Below are positions 29,103-37,397 of a stretch of DNA of 64,000 nucleotides, piece by piece. Below the pieces are notes generated by a model. That model searched no databases. It saw only the letters and a list, made by a program, of their open reading frames with translations, and was not told the origin of the DNA. The number at the start of each line of letters is the position of its first letter. Positions within the stretch are counted from its first letter, which is position 1. This DNA is from G963665405 sp963665405 (GTDB lineage Bacteria; Chloroflexota; Dehalococcoidia; Lucifugimonadales; G963665405): assembly GCA_963665405.2 (NCBI GenBank), contig OY762261.2, positions 930,001 to 994,000 of the forward strand. The letters run 5' to 3'. A program made the position numbers and the translations under genes.

Positions 29103-30349
29103 ACAACGGCAGGACTCGGGTCGTGGTGACCGGGCTGGGGGCACTCAGCCCGCTCGGACTATCTACGGACGAGTTCTGGCAGGGGCTTCTGGAGGGGAGA
29201 TCGGGCGTCGAGACGCTGACGCTCTGCGACCCGCGGCCCTTTCCTTCCCAGATTGGCGGCGAGGTCAAGGGCTTTGACCCGGTAACGTACATGGACGCCA
29301 AGCAGGCCAGGCGCATGGGCAGGTTCTCCCAGCTGGCGGTCGCCGCGGCCGGTGCCGCGATCGAGGATTCGGGGCTTAGGCTCTCGAAGGAGGATCCCGA
29401 AAGGATCGGGGTCCTGCTGGGCAACGGCTCGGGTGGCCTTCCCGAGATCGAGCAGAACGTCCGAACCCTTGCGGAAAAGGGCGGCATGCGGATCAACCCT
29501 TTCTTGATGCCGATCATGCTCCCGAACATGGGCGCAGCTAGCGTAAGCCGGCTCTTCGGCTTGAAAGGGTATACCTCGACGGTAGCTACCGCGTGTGCGT
29601 CCGGCACTCAGGCCCTGGGTGAGGCAGCCGAGGTGATCCGCCGGGGCGCCGCCGACGTAATGCTCAGCGGTGGCTTCGAGGCCGGAATCAGCCAGATCGG
29701 CCTGGGCGGCTTCTGCGTCATGAGGGCATTGAGCACGAGGAACGACGACCCTCACAAGGCCAGCCGGCCGTTCGACGCGAAGCGGGACGGGTTCGTGGGC
29801 TCGGAGGGAGCAGGTATCCTCGTGTTGGAGAGCCTGGAGCACGCACTGGACCGAGGGGCCAGCTTATTGGCCGAGGTGGTGGGCCACGGCGTCTCCTCCG
29901 ACGCCTATCATCCGGTCCTTCCCGACGAGGACGGCGCCGGAGCGGCTCGGGCCATCCGATTCGCCCTTGCAGACGCCCGTGTCGGCCCGGACGAGATCGA
30001 CTACATCAACGCTCATGCCACGTCGACTCAGAAGAACGACAGAATGGAGACCTTCGCGATAAAGGAGGTCTTTGGCGAGCGGGCCTACGACGTGCCGGTC
30101 AGCGCCACCAAGTCGATGATCGGCCATGCACTGGGCGGGGCCGGCGGGCTGGAGGCGGTGGTCTGCGTCAAGACCATCCAGGACGACATGATCCACCCGA
30201 CGATCAACTACGAGTACCCAGATCCGGAGTGCGATCTGGACTACGTTCCCAACGTCGCCCGATCGGCGCGCGTGGATACCGTGCTCTCGAACAGCTTCGG
30301 CTTCGGCGGCCAGAACGCGTGCCTGATCCTTCGCCGCTACGAGGACTGA
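29099..30349 (+). CDS. fabF: 3-oxoacyl-ACP synthase II
   Basis: Condensing enzyme of 416 residues. The Cys-His-His triad is readable: Cys166 in TACASGTQ, His306 in NAHATST, His343 in IGHALGGAGG. The N-terminus RVVVTGLGALSPLG and C-terminal NSFGFGGQNACLI are typical. It extends acyl-ACP with malonyl-ACP in fatty-acid elongation. Translation is probably coupled to folC (ATGA overlap). The partner reductases and dehydratase are encoded at 34.5-38.7 kb and 53.6 kb. Confidence 0.96.
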   Translation: MNNGRTRVVVTGLGALSPLGLSTDEFWQGLLEGRSGVETLTLCDPRPFPSQIGGEVKGFDPVTYMDAKQARRMGRFSQLAVAAAGAAIEDSGLRLSKEDPERIGVLLGNGSGGLPEIEQNVRTLAEKGGMRINPFLMPIMLPNMGAASVSRLFGLKGYTSTVATACASGTQALGEAAEVIRRGAADVMLSGGFEAGISQIGLGGFCVMRALSTRNDDPHKASRPFDAKRDGFVGSEGAGILVLESLEHALDRGASLLAEVVGHGVSSDAYHPVLPDEDGAGAARAIRFALADARVGPDEIDYINAHATSTQKNDRMETFAIKEVFGERAYDVPVSATKSMIGHALGGAGGLEAVVCVKTIQDDMIHPTINYEYPDPECDLDYVPNVARSARVDTVLSNSFGFGGQNACLILRRYED

Positions 30350-30475
30350 GCCTTCCGATTCCCCAGACGGGGTCAATGAGGAGACGTTAAGGCCTGGCCG
30401 AGTGGGGCGGGCCTTAGACAGCCGTGCGAAGGGCCCCGCACAACTTTCCCCTTCAAATTCGTGTGCGATCGCCGG

Positions 30476-31291
30476 CTACTGCTTCGCAGCCTGCACAAAA
30501 GCGTCGGCGATGACCTGGTGGCCAGCGTCGTTCGGGTGGATGTCGCCGAAAGCGATATGAGTCAGTGCCAGCGCCCTGTTGTCGAACAGGGGATAGACAT
30601 CTACGACCGTTACCCCGAAAGAGGCGCCTATGCAGGCTATGAGGTCGTTCAATCCAGCATTGGCAGGATTGCCGAGGGCGCTACAGTCTACAACTCCGTC
30701 CGCGCCAAGGAGCGCAGCGTCTATCGCCGGTTCAAATGGGCTACCGGTGCCGTCGAAGGGATTGTAGTAAGTCATCACCAGGAAACTCTCGTTGCCCGGG
30801 TCTTCGGCGAGGGCGGAAGTGATGGAGCTCAGGATGGCTGCGTAATTACCGGGAAACGCAGTGAGTGCAGCCAAGATTGCCGCCTGACACGCGGGGTCCG
30901 CAGGGCTCACGGAGCAAGGCCCTACAAGCAGCCCCAGCAGGTCGTTACCTCCGATATCCAGCGTCACCACCTTCACGTTCGTTCCGAGATCGGCGATGGC
31001 TGCGACTGCGTTCGCCAGCTGCCCGCCGCTGATAAAGCTGCCGCTCGTGTCTCCACTGACAGCCAGATTGGTAGCGACCTCAGGTCCGCGATGGCTTTGC
31101 GGAAAGACATCGTGGTTAAAGACGCTAACGTATCCGTTCGCGTCGGGGTCGGTGGCGCCAACGCCCACGGCTAGCGAGTCGCCCAGCGCCAGGGACTGTC
31201 CTAAGGAGGGCGGCGCGGCCAGGGCCAGCCCCAACGGCACCGCCGCGGCGACAACACTCGCGGCCAGAATCGCGATGGCCTTGAGGTTCAT
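30476..31291 (-). CDS. Secreted SGNH/GDSL hydrolase
   Basis: Esterase/lipase-fold protein of 271 residues with a signal peptide (MNLKAIAILAASVVAAAVPL, cleavage probably after ALA near residue 25). Catalytic blocks: Ser in ALGDSLAVG (block I), Gly/Asn in DIGGND (block III), Asp-x-x-His in GDIHPNDAGH (block V). Two Cys pairs in the middle fit an exported protein. Likely cleaves an acyl or carbohydrate ester outside the membrane. Convergent with fabF, with its own promoter at 31366-31394. Confidence 0.9.
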   Translation of the reverse strand: MNLKAIAILAASVVAAAVPLGLALAAPPSLGQSLALGDSLAVGVGATDPDANGYVSVFNHDVFPQSHRGPEVATNLAVSGDTSGSFISGGQLANAVAAIADLGTNVKVVTLDIGGNDLLGLLVGPCSVSPADPACQAAILAALTAFPGNYAAILSSITSALAEDPGNESFLVMTYYNPFDGTGSPFEPAIDAALLGADGVVDCSALGNPANAGLNDLIACIGASFGVTVVDVYPLFDNRALALTHIAFGDIHPNDAGHQVIADAFVQAAKQ

Positions 31292-31365
31292 TTCATAGAC
31301 TCCGTCCGGGATTTCCCATTTCGGCCGGCCTCGGGCTTCGAGGACAGCCCAAACGAGATAGCGGC

Positions 31366-31394
31366 ATCATAAGCTGAAACTCGATGCTGGTCAA
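31366..31394 (-). promoter_or_regulatory. Promoter of the GDSL hydrolase gene
   Basis: Minus-strand -35 TTGACC (31394-31389), 17-base spacer, -10 TATGAT (31371-31366). About 75 bases upstream of the start codon. Confidence 0.75.
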
Positions 31395-31738
31395 GCCCTG
31401 GCACCCTCGAAGGGAACGAAGCCGGTCATAAGTCGCCCATCCGGGCTATCTTAATCGTCATAAGGTCTGCCACGGACGTCTTGAGCCCCCTCAGAGTGAA
31501 TACGGCTTTCCGGGAGCCTCTTCTGGAAAGCCCAGAGAGGCCCCTGGCAGGGCGATCAAGAATGGGGGGGCCAGAGGGCCGAAGCCCCTTCGCTGGTCTG
31601 CCTGGGGCGGGCGAGTGGGGCCCTCAGATATGAATCCTGCGCTCGTTCTTGCCAGAACTCGGCAAGTGCCGGTGCGCAAGATCGTTCTTAGCACCCTGCT
31701 GGAGTTGGGGGAGCAGGTTGCTCGGGAGGAAGGGGCGC
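31395..31738. other. Intergenic region with a degenerate repeat remnant
   Basis: No gene is supported here. Around 31560-31620 the text GGGCCGAAGCCCCTTCGCTGG resembles the hairpin-1 part of repeat copy 7. A 6-bp hairpin CTTGCC/GGCAAG (minus strand) near 31645-31663 has no T-run. Confidence 0.4.
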
Positions 31739-31987
31739 CTAGGCCGGAGTCGGTGGGTTGTCCGCCATCATGTGGCCCAGCATCATTCCAAGTGCCATCG
31801 TGTGGCTGCACGTTTCGTGGGTGGCGAAGTAGTTACAGGAGCAGTTCAGCCTGCCCGCCTCGTAGGAGACCGTGTAGTCGGCGTTGTTCCCGCGGAAGTC
31901 CGCCTCGTACTTCGTAAGGGTCACTCGTTCCGGCTGATGAGCGTAGTCCTTGGCCTTTTCGATCTTCCTCACGAGGCTTGTGTTCAT
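31739..31987 (-). CDS. Small SWIM zinc-finger protein
   Basis: Protein of 82 residues. The C-terminal half holds CSCNYFATHETCSH, a C-x-C-x8-C-x-H SWIM zinc finger, preceded by a DYTVSYEAGRLNCSC beta-hairpin. SWIM domains bind DNA or proteins. The ATG at 31987 is set by AGGAGGG about ten bases upstream. A 20-residue longer frame has no support. It stands alone, and its partner is unknown. Confidence 0.82.
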   Translation of the reverse strand: MNTSLVRKIEKAKDYAHQPERVTLTKYEADFRGNNADYTVSYEAGRLNCSCNYFATHETCSHTMALGMMLGHMMADNPPTPA

Positions 31988-32195
31988 ACGCGGCTGCCCT
32001 CCTGAACTGCGGTTTTCACCAACCTTTGTTAACCTTTCGGGCTGCATCTCAACCCGGGTCAGGTAGCGTGTCCTGCACCTCGATTGTAAGACCGTTCGGG
32101 CGGGCGGTCAACGCCTGATCGAGGGGACATGTTCCCCCGTCTCCGGACCCGTCTGGAAAACGAGGTCCAGTCTCGGGCACCGATCTCGCCTCTCG

Positions 32196-32224
32196 TTGTC
32201 GCGGCACAGGCACAGTGATATATT
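32196..32224 (+). promoter_or_regulatory. Promoter of the formyl-THF hydrolase-like gene
   Basis: -35 TTGTCG (32196-32201), 17-base spacer, -10 TATATT (32219-32224). The start codon follows 43 bases later with GGTGGAGG as ribosome site. Confidence 0.6.
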
Positions 32225-32267
32225 CGTGGCGTCCGGCCAGCAGCAAAGAGACGGTGGAGGCGCCACC

Positions 32268-33200
32268 ATGGCAGACGAACTGCGGATCGCGCTCATAGGC
32301 CAGGCGGCCTTCGGAGGCAAGGCCCTCAACGCGCTCGTCGAGCGGCGAGAGAACGTCGTCGCGATCTTCTGCCCCCGGGATCGAGAGGGGCGGCCGCTCG
32401 ACGCGATCAAGGTTGCCGCGAGACGCCACGATATCCCCGTCCTGCAGTTCGGGCGCATGAGAGATCAGGACTGCATCGACGCCTTCCGCCGGCTGGAGGT
32501 GGACCTCGGTGTCATGGCGTTTGTCACCGACATCGTGCCCGATGCCATCCTGGAGGCGCCGACACACGGCACGATCCAGTACCACCCGTCCCTCCTTCCG
32601 AAACATCGGGGTCCGAGCTCGATCAACTGGTCCATCATCCAGGGCGATCGGAAGACGGGGCTGACCATCTTCTGGCCCGACAGGGGCCTCGACACTGGCC
32701 CTATTCTCCTTCAGAAAGAGGTCGCCGTCGAGCCCGACGACACCCTGGGATCGCTCTACTTCGACAAGCTGTTCCCGATGGGGATCGAGGCGATGGTCGA
32801 GTCGGTCGCGCTGGTGAAGAAGGGCGATCCGCCGCGTATACGGCAGGACGAGCCGGAGGCGACCTACGAGGGGTGGTGCAAGGCCGAGGACGTGATTCTC
32901 GATTGGAGCCGGCCGGTGGGAGATCTGTACAACATGGTCCGAGGCGCGGACCCGAGCCCAGGCGCGGGGACCACCTTCCGCGGCGAGAGCGTGCAATTCT
33001 TTGCCGCCAGACTGAAAGAGGGTGATACCGGCCGGAGTCCTGGGGAGGTAGTGGACGTGACCGCGGAGAGCTTCGCCGTGGCCGCATCCGGTGGGAGCGT
33101 GGTGGTGGGAAGGGTCAGGCCCAAGGGTTCGGCGAAGATATCGGCGGCCGACTGGATCTCCTCAGTGGGGCTGCAGGCCGGAGATCGATTCGGCGAGTAG
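32268..33200 (+). CDS. 10-formyl-THF hydrolase-domain protein (ALDH1L1 N-domain/Fmt-like)
   Basis: Formyltransferase-fold protein of 310 residues. It tracks the N-terminal hydrolase domain of animal 10-formyltetrahydrofolate dehydrogenase from end to end as I recall that sequence: RIALIGQAAFGG, YHPSLLPKHRG, SSINWSIIQGD, GLDTGPILLQKE, EATYEG. The active-site His106 and Asp142 fall at the same residue numbers as in that enzyme. The carrier and aldehyde dehydrogenase domains of the animal protein are absent. It could hydrolyse or transfer formyl from 10-formyl-THF. A tRNA formyltransferase role is less likely because the usual Fmt sequence around the active site differs. Confidence 0.87.
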   Translation: MADELRIALIGQAAFGGKALNALVERRENVVAIFCPRDREGRPLDAIKVAARRHDIPVLQFGRMRDQDCIDAFRRLEVDLGVMAFVTDIVPDAILEAPTHGTIQYHPSLLPKHRGPSSINWSIIQGDRKTGLTIFWPDRGLDTGPILLQKEVAVEPDDTLGSLYFDKLFPMGIEAMVESVALVKKGDPPRIRQDEPEATYEGWCKAEDVILDWSRPVGDLYNMVRGADPSPGAGTTFRGESVQFFAARLKEGDTGRSPGEVVDVTAESFAVAASGGSVVVGRVRPKGSAKISAADWISSVGLQAGDRFGE

Positions 33201-33286
33201 AAGGCTTGAGATCGTCTGCGGGTAAAATCTGGGACCGGAGCGGTGAGCTCCGGTCCCACGACCGCCCGTTCTGCCAGGCTGATCGG

Positions 33287-33799
33287 CTAGTGCGCCACCC
33301 TGGTTACCAGGCGTGCCCTCGCCTCCTCCGTTCGCTGCGGGTACGGATGTCCCATCAGGACGTAGAGTGTGACCGCCAGGCCGCTCACCGTGAGGCCCAG
33401 CACCATCGCGATGGCCCCAGTGCCGATCGCCAGATCGCCTACTCCGAAGCCCATGACCGCCAGGTTCAGGGAGTTCCTGAGAGTCAGCCCCTTGAGGTAT
33501 GTCTCACGGTTCGGGTCCCCCCGCTCCATACCGGTGTACGGGCCGTACCGGCCGAACGTGTGCTCCTTGATCACGTCCTGCTCCGCCCTTGCAGTCCTGG
33601 CGTCCTGGACGAGGACTCCGGGAATCGCGGCGTCGCCGCCGGTTATCACGTTCTCTTCCATCAGCGCGTCGGCGATCTCTGCCTTGGCACTGAGTCCCAT
33701 CGTGACGAAGAGACCGCCCATAGCCGCCGCGCTCAACCCAACGAGAATGGCGAGAACCGCCACGATCCTGCCTGCCGTCTGCCACCTGGTGCCTTCCAT
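33287..33799 (-). CDS. Membrane protein of unknown function
   Basis: Protein of 170 residues. One membrane helix lies near residues 12-36, a soluble middle part of about 70 residues includes HTFGRYGPYTGMERGDPNRETYLKG, and two more helices lie near 108-150. The layout suggests a small integral membrane protein with an external loop. I recognise no family with a known role. Divergent from the gene at 34007. Confidence 0.75.
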   Translation of the reverse strand: MEGTRWQTAGRIVAVLAILVGLSAAAMGGLFVTMGLSAKAEIADALMEENVITGGDAAIPGVLVQDARTARAEQDVIKEHTFGRYGPYTGMERGDPNRETYLKGLTLRNSLNLAVMGFGVGDLAIGTGAIAMVLGLTVSGLAVTLYVLMGHPYPQRTEEARARLVTRVAH

Positions 33800-33930
33800 A
33801 CCAGCACCTCCTTCTTAAGAATCTCGGTTCGCGCTCTTGCTGCGGTTCGGGTGTCTCTCTTTCGTCAATTCAAGGATAACCCTCGATCATCAAAGCCTTG
33901 TGAGCTGTGGGTTCCGTAACGTGAAAAGTG

Positions 33931-33946
33931 TGTGACAAGTTTCACA
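33931..33946 (+). promoter_or_regulatory. CRP/FNR-family operator
   Basis: TGTGA-CAAGTT-TCACA is a perfect CRP consensus (TGTGA-N6-TCACA), and the full dyad GTGTGTGA/TCACACAC runs 33928-33949. The centre is about 40 bases before the start expected from -10 TATAAT (33967-33972), the class II activator position. No good -35 box is present, as expected for an activator-dependent promoter. Confidence 0.7.
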
Positions 33947-33975
33947 CACGCTTGCTGAGCACCCGTTATAATGGT

Positions 33976-33996
33976 CTCCAATCAGACGATTGGAGG
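33976..33996 (+). promoter_or_regulatory. 5' hairpin covering the ribosome site
   Basis: CTCCAATC (33976-33983) and GATTGGAG (33988-33995) form a perfect 8-bp stem with loop AGAC. The ribosome site GGAGG (33992-33996) is inside the 3' arm. It could also be a DNA dyad at the transcription start. Confidence 0.55.
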
Positions 33997-34006
33997 TCAC
34001 GGTCCC

Positions 34007-34381
34007 TTGTCCGAAGATAGCGCTCCCGACGTCGAGGTCTGGGACTATGCCGACGAGCTGATGTCGATCCCCAGGGCCCACCTCGCCCTGGAGCTTCATC
34101 AGGACGAGGACGGCCTTCTTCTGAGTCACGAAGGCCGCGCTCTCGCTCGATGCCACCTAACCCCCCACGGGATGACGGCCGCGGGCTACCTCGCCAGGGC
34201 ACTTGGCGTGCAGGTGCCTGCCCTCGGCGAGTCCGTGTCGGCCAGGGTGTCGACCGGCGTCCTCTTCCGCGCCGTCGCCATAGCCCGGCTCGACTTCCGG
34301 AACGAGCAGTCTTACCGGTTGTTGGACCGTTGGCTCGAAGAGGCGGCGTTGCAGCGCGGTGGGTCGAGCGCCGAGACGTGA
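34007..34381 (+). CDS. Hypothetical protein downstream of a CRP-type site
   Basis: Protein of 124 residues with no signal or membrane segment. It is rich in Leu, Ala and acidic residues. Text such as LLLSHEGRALARCHLTPHGMTAAGYLARALG and FLFRAVAIARLDFRNEQSYRLLDRWL suggests a small alpha/beta protein, family not recognised. I chose TTG 34007 because GGAGG lies ten bases upstream. An ATG at 33971 would overlap the -10 box of its own promoter. Regulation by a CRP/FNR protein is inferred. Confidence 0.6.
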   Translation: MSEDSAPDVEVWDYADELMSIPRAHLALELHQDEDGLLLSHEGRALARCHLTPHGMTAAGYLARALGVQVPALGESVSARVSTGVLFRAVAIARLDFRNEQSYRLLDRWLEEAALQRGGSSAET

Positions 34382-34398
34382 TAGCGGACTGCGCGACG

Positions 34399-34427
34399 TT
34401 GATTTGGCTGGAGCTTCCATCTATAAT
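34399..34427 (+). promoter_or_regulatory. Promoter of the dehydratase-plsX-fabG operon
   Basis: -35 TTGATT (34399-34404), 17-base spacer, perfect -10 TATAAT (34422-34427). Start expected near 34434, about 23 bases before the first start codon. Confidence 0.82.
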
Positions 34428-34456
34428 CTTGCCGGCCCCTGGGGCGGGAAGGCGCA

Positions 34457-34861
34457 ATGTCCATCGATCACTCCAAACTGGCGGTCGGCCAGGAGGTTTC
34501 GGCTCAGGCGATCACCCTCGACGGGGAGGCGGTTTCGAGATACGTCGATGCCGTCGACGACCGGTCGAGCATCCCGGTGCGAGACGGTGAAGCTGCGATA
34601 GTGCCTCCGATGGCGGTTGCCGCCCTCAGCCTCGGCGCAGTGATCACGGACCTGCAGATCCCTCTTCAGACGCTGCACATGCGCCAGGAGCTCGTGTTCA
34701 ACGGCGCGGTGCGGATCGGCCAGTCCGTTAGGTGCAGGGCCCATGTCTCTCAGAACGCCGTTCGTCGTGGGACAAGGCTGCTCACCGTGGAGATGGAAGT
34801 GGACGACGAGTCGGGCAACAGGGTGCTGTCGGGCAAAGGCACTATAGTCTTTCCGGAATGA
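34457..34861 (+). CDS. MaoC/FAS1-like dehydratase, non-catalytic subunit
   Basis: Hot-dog-fold protein of 134 residues, like the N-terminal MaoC dehydratase domain or mycobacterial HadA/HadC. The central helix reads YVDAVDDRSSIP and lacks the D-x4-H catalytic pair seen in the next gene. PPMAVAALSLGAVI and MRQELVFNGAVRIGQSV are family-typical. It overlaps the next start by four bases, so the two probably make a heterodimeric 3-hydroxyacyl-ACP (or -CoA) dehydratase. Placement before plsX and fabG points to fatty-acid synthesis. Confidence 0.85.
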   Translation: MSIDHSKLAVGQEVSAQAITLDGEAVSRYVDAVDDRSSIPVRDGEAAIVPPMAVAALSLGAVITDLQIPLQTLHMRQELVFNGAVRIGQSVRCRAHVSQNAVRRGTRLLTVEMEVDDESGNRVLSGKGTIVFPE

Positions 34862-35268
34862 CTGCGGAGCAGAGGCTGCCGGCGATCGAGCGTGTCATCA
34901 CGCAGACGCAAATCGACAGATACGCGACGGCGTCTGGGGACTTCAACCCGATCCACATCGACAAGAAGGTCGGCGAGGCGTCCCAGTTCGGCAGCACCAT
35001 CGCGCATGGAATGATGGTCGCGGCGGCCATATCCGAGATGATGACGCAGGCCTTCGGGGCGCACTGGGCCGAGGCCGGGCGGCTGAAGATCAGGTTCAAG
35101 GCCCCGGTGCTCCCGGGGGACGCCGTTACGGCGTCCGGTCGGGTCGCCGGTGTCGACGATGAAGCCGGCGGCAGGCGGATCAGGTGCTCCGTGGTCGTCA
35201 AGAAGCAGACCGGCGAAGAAGTGATCGCCGGCGAGGCGTCCGTGGTAGTTCCGATGGAGCGGATGTAA
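34858..35268 (+). CDS. MaoC-like (R)-3-hydroxyacyl dehydratase, catalytic subunit
   Basis: Hot-dog protein of 136 residues. YATASGDFNPIHID is the hydratase-2 motif, with the catalytic Asp and His. STIAHGMMVAAAISEMM and IRFKAPVLPGDAV complete the fold. It would carry the active site for the preceding subunit, as HadB does in the HadAB complex. No fabZ is seen in the window, so this pair is the candidate dehydratase for the elongation cycle. The gene ends one base before plsX. Confidence 0.88.
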   Translation: MTAEQRLPAIERVITQTQIDRYATASGDFNPIHIDKKVGEASQFGSTIAHGMMVAAAISEMMTQAFGAHWAEAGRLKIRFKAPVLPGDAVTASGRVAGVDDEAGGRRIRCSVVVKKQTGEEVIAGEASVVVPMERM

Positions 35269-35269
35269 G

Positions 35270-36307
35270 TTGGCAACTCCTAGCGGGAAGACCCTGATAG
35301 CCGTCGACGCGATGGGTGGCGACCACGCCCCCGGCGCGGTCGTTGAAGGTGTCATCCGGGCTGTCGGCCGGGAGGACATCGAGGTCCTGCTCGTCGGAGA
35401 CCCGAGGGCCGTAGAGGCGGAGCTGGCTTCGCGCGCGGTCAAAGGCCTGCCTATTACCACCGTAGCTTCGGACGGAGTGATAGTGGAGGGAGAGCCCCCG
35501 GCTCAAGCGTTGCGCCAGAAGCCAGAGGCCTCCGTCCTGGTCGCCACACGTCTGGTCAAGGAAGGGCAGGCGGACGCCTGCGTCAGCATGGGGTCCACCG
35601 GGGCTGCCATGGCCGCCGCCGCTATCATCCTGGGGGTCATCGAAGGCATCGACAGACCGGCGCTTGGAGGACCCGTCATCGGACTCGCGCCGCAGACGAT
35701 GATCGTCGACGTCGGGACCAACGTGGACTGCCGGCCCATACAGCTAGTCAGCTTCGCGGTGATAGGCGACGTGTGGGCTCGCCAGCTCTGGGGCGTGGAG
35801 CGGCCGCGCATAGCGTTGCTGAGCGTTGGATCGGAGGTCGGCAAGGGCAACCGTCAGGTCAGGGAGACCGCCGAGCTGCTGGCCCGGACAAAACTCAACT
35901 TCATCGGCAACGTCGAGGCCAACGACCTGGTCCGCAATGTTGCCGAAGTCGTCGTCTGCGACGGGTTCGTCGGCAACGTCGTCATGAAGCTGACCGAGGG
36001 CATGGGCTCGGCGTTGGCGGACCGTCTCCGAACCCGGCTCGAGGGCATCCTGGACGGGACCGAGCTGGAGAGCGTGATCGGGGAGGTGTACGACCTCGGA
36101 AACGTGGTCGAGGCTTACGGCGGAGGTCCGCTGCTCGGCGTGGACGGCGTCAGCGTAGTCGGCCACGGCGCGGCAAGGTCCGAGTCGGTCGCCCGTGCTA
36201 TCGCCACGGCCAACCTCGCCGTCCGGAGGAATCTGGTCCCGGTGCTGAACCAGGAGCTGGCGCGGCTGAGAGTCCAGGTGGCCGAACCGGCCGGGGACCC
36301 GAGATAA
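35270..36307 (+). CDS. plsX: Phosphate acyltransferase PlsX
   Basis: Protein of 345 residues. LIAVDAMGGDHAPGAVVEG at the N-terminus, SMGSTGAAMAAA, MIVDVGTNVDCRP and VVCDGFVGNVVMKLTEG are diagnostic. It converts acyl-ACP to acyl-phosphate at the membrane, the first step of phosphatidic acid synthesis in the PlsX/Y route. The TTG start at 35270 directly follows the dehydratase stop, with weak ribosome-site text, so expression probably depends on coupling. Confidence 0.96.
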   Translation: MATPSGKTLIAVDAMGGDHAPGAVVEGVIRAVGREDIEVLLVGDPRAVEAELASRAVKGLPITTVASDGVIVEGEPPAQALRQKPEASVLVATRLVKEGQADACVSMGSTGAAMAAAAIILGVIEGIDRPALGGPVIGLAPQTMIVDVGTNVDCRPIQLVSFAVIGDVWARQLWGVERPRIALLSVGSEVGKGNRQVRETAELLARTKLNFIGNVEANDLVRNVAEVVVCDGFVGNVVMKLTEGMGSALADRLRTRLEGILDGTELESVIGEVYDLGNVVEAYGGGPLLGVDGVSVVGHGAARSESVARAIATANLAVRRNLVPVLNQELARLRVQVAEPAGDPR

Positions 36308-36330
36308 GACAGCATCAGTCCGGAGAAGAC

Positions 36331-37083
36331 TTGTCAGACTCTACATTGCTACCCAAGAGCGCTCTGATCACCGGGGCGGCCAAAGGCATCGGCAAGGCCA
36401 CCGTTCTGCGGCTCGCCGAGATGGGGCTGAGGGTGGCCATCAACTACAACACTTCCGATCGGGCCGCGAACGAGCTTGCCGGGTCGATCAACGCCGGCGG
36501 TGGCAAGGCCATTACCGTTCAGGCCGACGTCAGCCGGCTCGATCAGGTTACGGCCATGATCGAACAGGTTCGCGCCGAGTTCGGCCAGATCGACATCCTC
36601 GTCAACAACGCCGGGGTCATCAGCGACAGGCTCGTGGTCCGGATGACGGATGAGGACTGGGACAAGGTTATCGGTGTCAACCTGAACGCCGTCTTCTACT
36701 GTAGTCGCGCGGTCCTCCGTGACATGCTCAACAGCCGATGGGGGCGGATCATCAACATCGGGTCGATCGTCGGAATCCGCGGCAATGCGGGGCAGGCCAA
36801 CTACGCCGCATCCAAGGCGGGGCTCATCGGCTTCACCAAGTCCCTCGCGAAGGAGCTGGCGACGCGCAACATCACCGTCAACGCCGTGACGCCCGGCTAC
36901 ACTTCGACCGACACGGTAAACGTGCTCCCACAGGCCCTCAAAGACCATATCCTGGGCCAGATTCCCCAGCACAGGTTCGGGGAGCCGGACGAGATCGCCC
37001 ACGCCGTCGCTTTCCTGGCGAGCGAAAACGCGAGCTATATCACCGGTCAGGTCATCAGCGTCGACGGCGGACTCGCCGTTTAG
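36331..37083 (+). CDS. fabG: 3-oxoacyl-ACP reductase
   Basis: Short-chain dehydrogenase of 250 residues. The cofactor loop is TGAAKGIGKA, followed by NNAGVI, catalytic Ser in NIGSIVG, Tyr and Lys in YAASK, and the C-terminal GQVISVDGGL. This is the FabG pattern, reducing 3-oxoacyl-ACP with NADPH. The TTG start at 36331 has GGAGAAG upstream. A long in-frame extension into plsX is spurious. Last gene of the promoter-led lipid operon, and hairpin repeat copy 4 follows. Confidence 0.95.
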   Translation: MSDSTLLPKSALITGAAKGIGKATVLRLAEMGLRVAINYNTSDRAANELAGSINAGGGKAITVQADVSRLDQVTAMIEQVRAEFGQIDILVNNAGVISDRLVVRMTDEDWDKVIGVNLNAVFYCSRAVLRDMLNSRWGRIINIGSIVGIRGNAGQANYAASKAGLIGFTKSLAKELATRNITVNAVTPGYTSTDTVNVLPQALKDHILGQIPQHRFGEPDEIAHAVAFLASENASYITGQVISVDGGLAV

Positions 37084-37162
37084 CCGCAATGGCCGACCCC
37101 GGTGACTTGCTTGTAGGTGCTGCGGGGAGTGGTTCGTTAGCTCCGGCGGCCCGATCACGAGC

Positions 37163-37246
37163 GGGGAGTGCAGAGGGGCAGAGCCCCTATGACGGGAGCC
37201 TGAGGGTGTCCCTCAGACACCATTCCCCACCCTTTTCAAAGATTGG
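37163..37246 (+). repeat. Double-hairpin repeat, copy 4
   Basis: Hairpin 1 here is AGGGGC-AGA-GCCCCT (37174-37188), different in sequence from copy 1 but still paired. Hairpin 2 is CTGAGGG-TGT-CCCTCAG (37200-37216), identical to copy 1. It lies between fabG and a small DNA-binding protein gene. Confidence 0.88.
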
Positions 37247-37352
37247 CGCGGCGGGGAGTTCCGAGGACGGCTCGATCCACGGATCGAAGATCACCCCTGA
37301 TTAATCGGCGAAAACGCGACCCATCAGCAGCTTGGTCTCCCTGATCGTTCGG

Positions 37353-37374
37353 TGACTAATCTAGGGATCAGTCA
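37353..37374 (+). promoter_or_regulatory. Imperfect dyad upstream of the HTH gene
   Basis: TGACTAATCTA and GGGATCAGTCA match as an inverted repeat at 8 of 11 positions, about 25 bases before the start codon. It may be an autoregulatory site. Confidence 0.35.
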
Positions 37375-37397
37375 TACTGAACCATCACGGAGTGCAC

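Noticed and set aside
30388..30416. Hairpin TAAGGCC/GGCCTTA between fabF and the GDSL gene as a terminator
   Set aside because: The loop is long (15 bases) and no T-run follows on either strand.
32196..32267. Upstream 24-codon extension of the formyl-THF hydrolase-like gene
   Set aside because: It covers the predicted promoter. The ATG at 32268 has GGTGGAGG and puts His106 and Asp142 at the reference positions.
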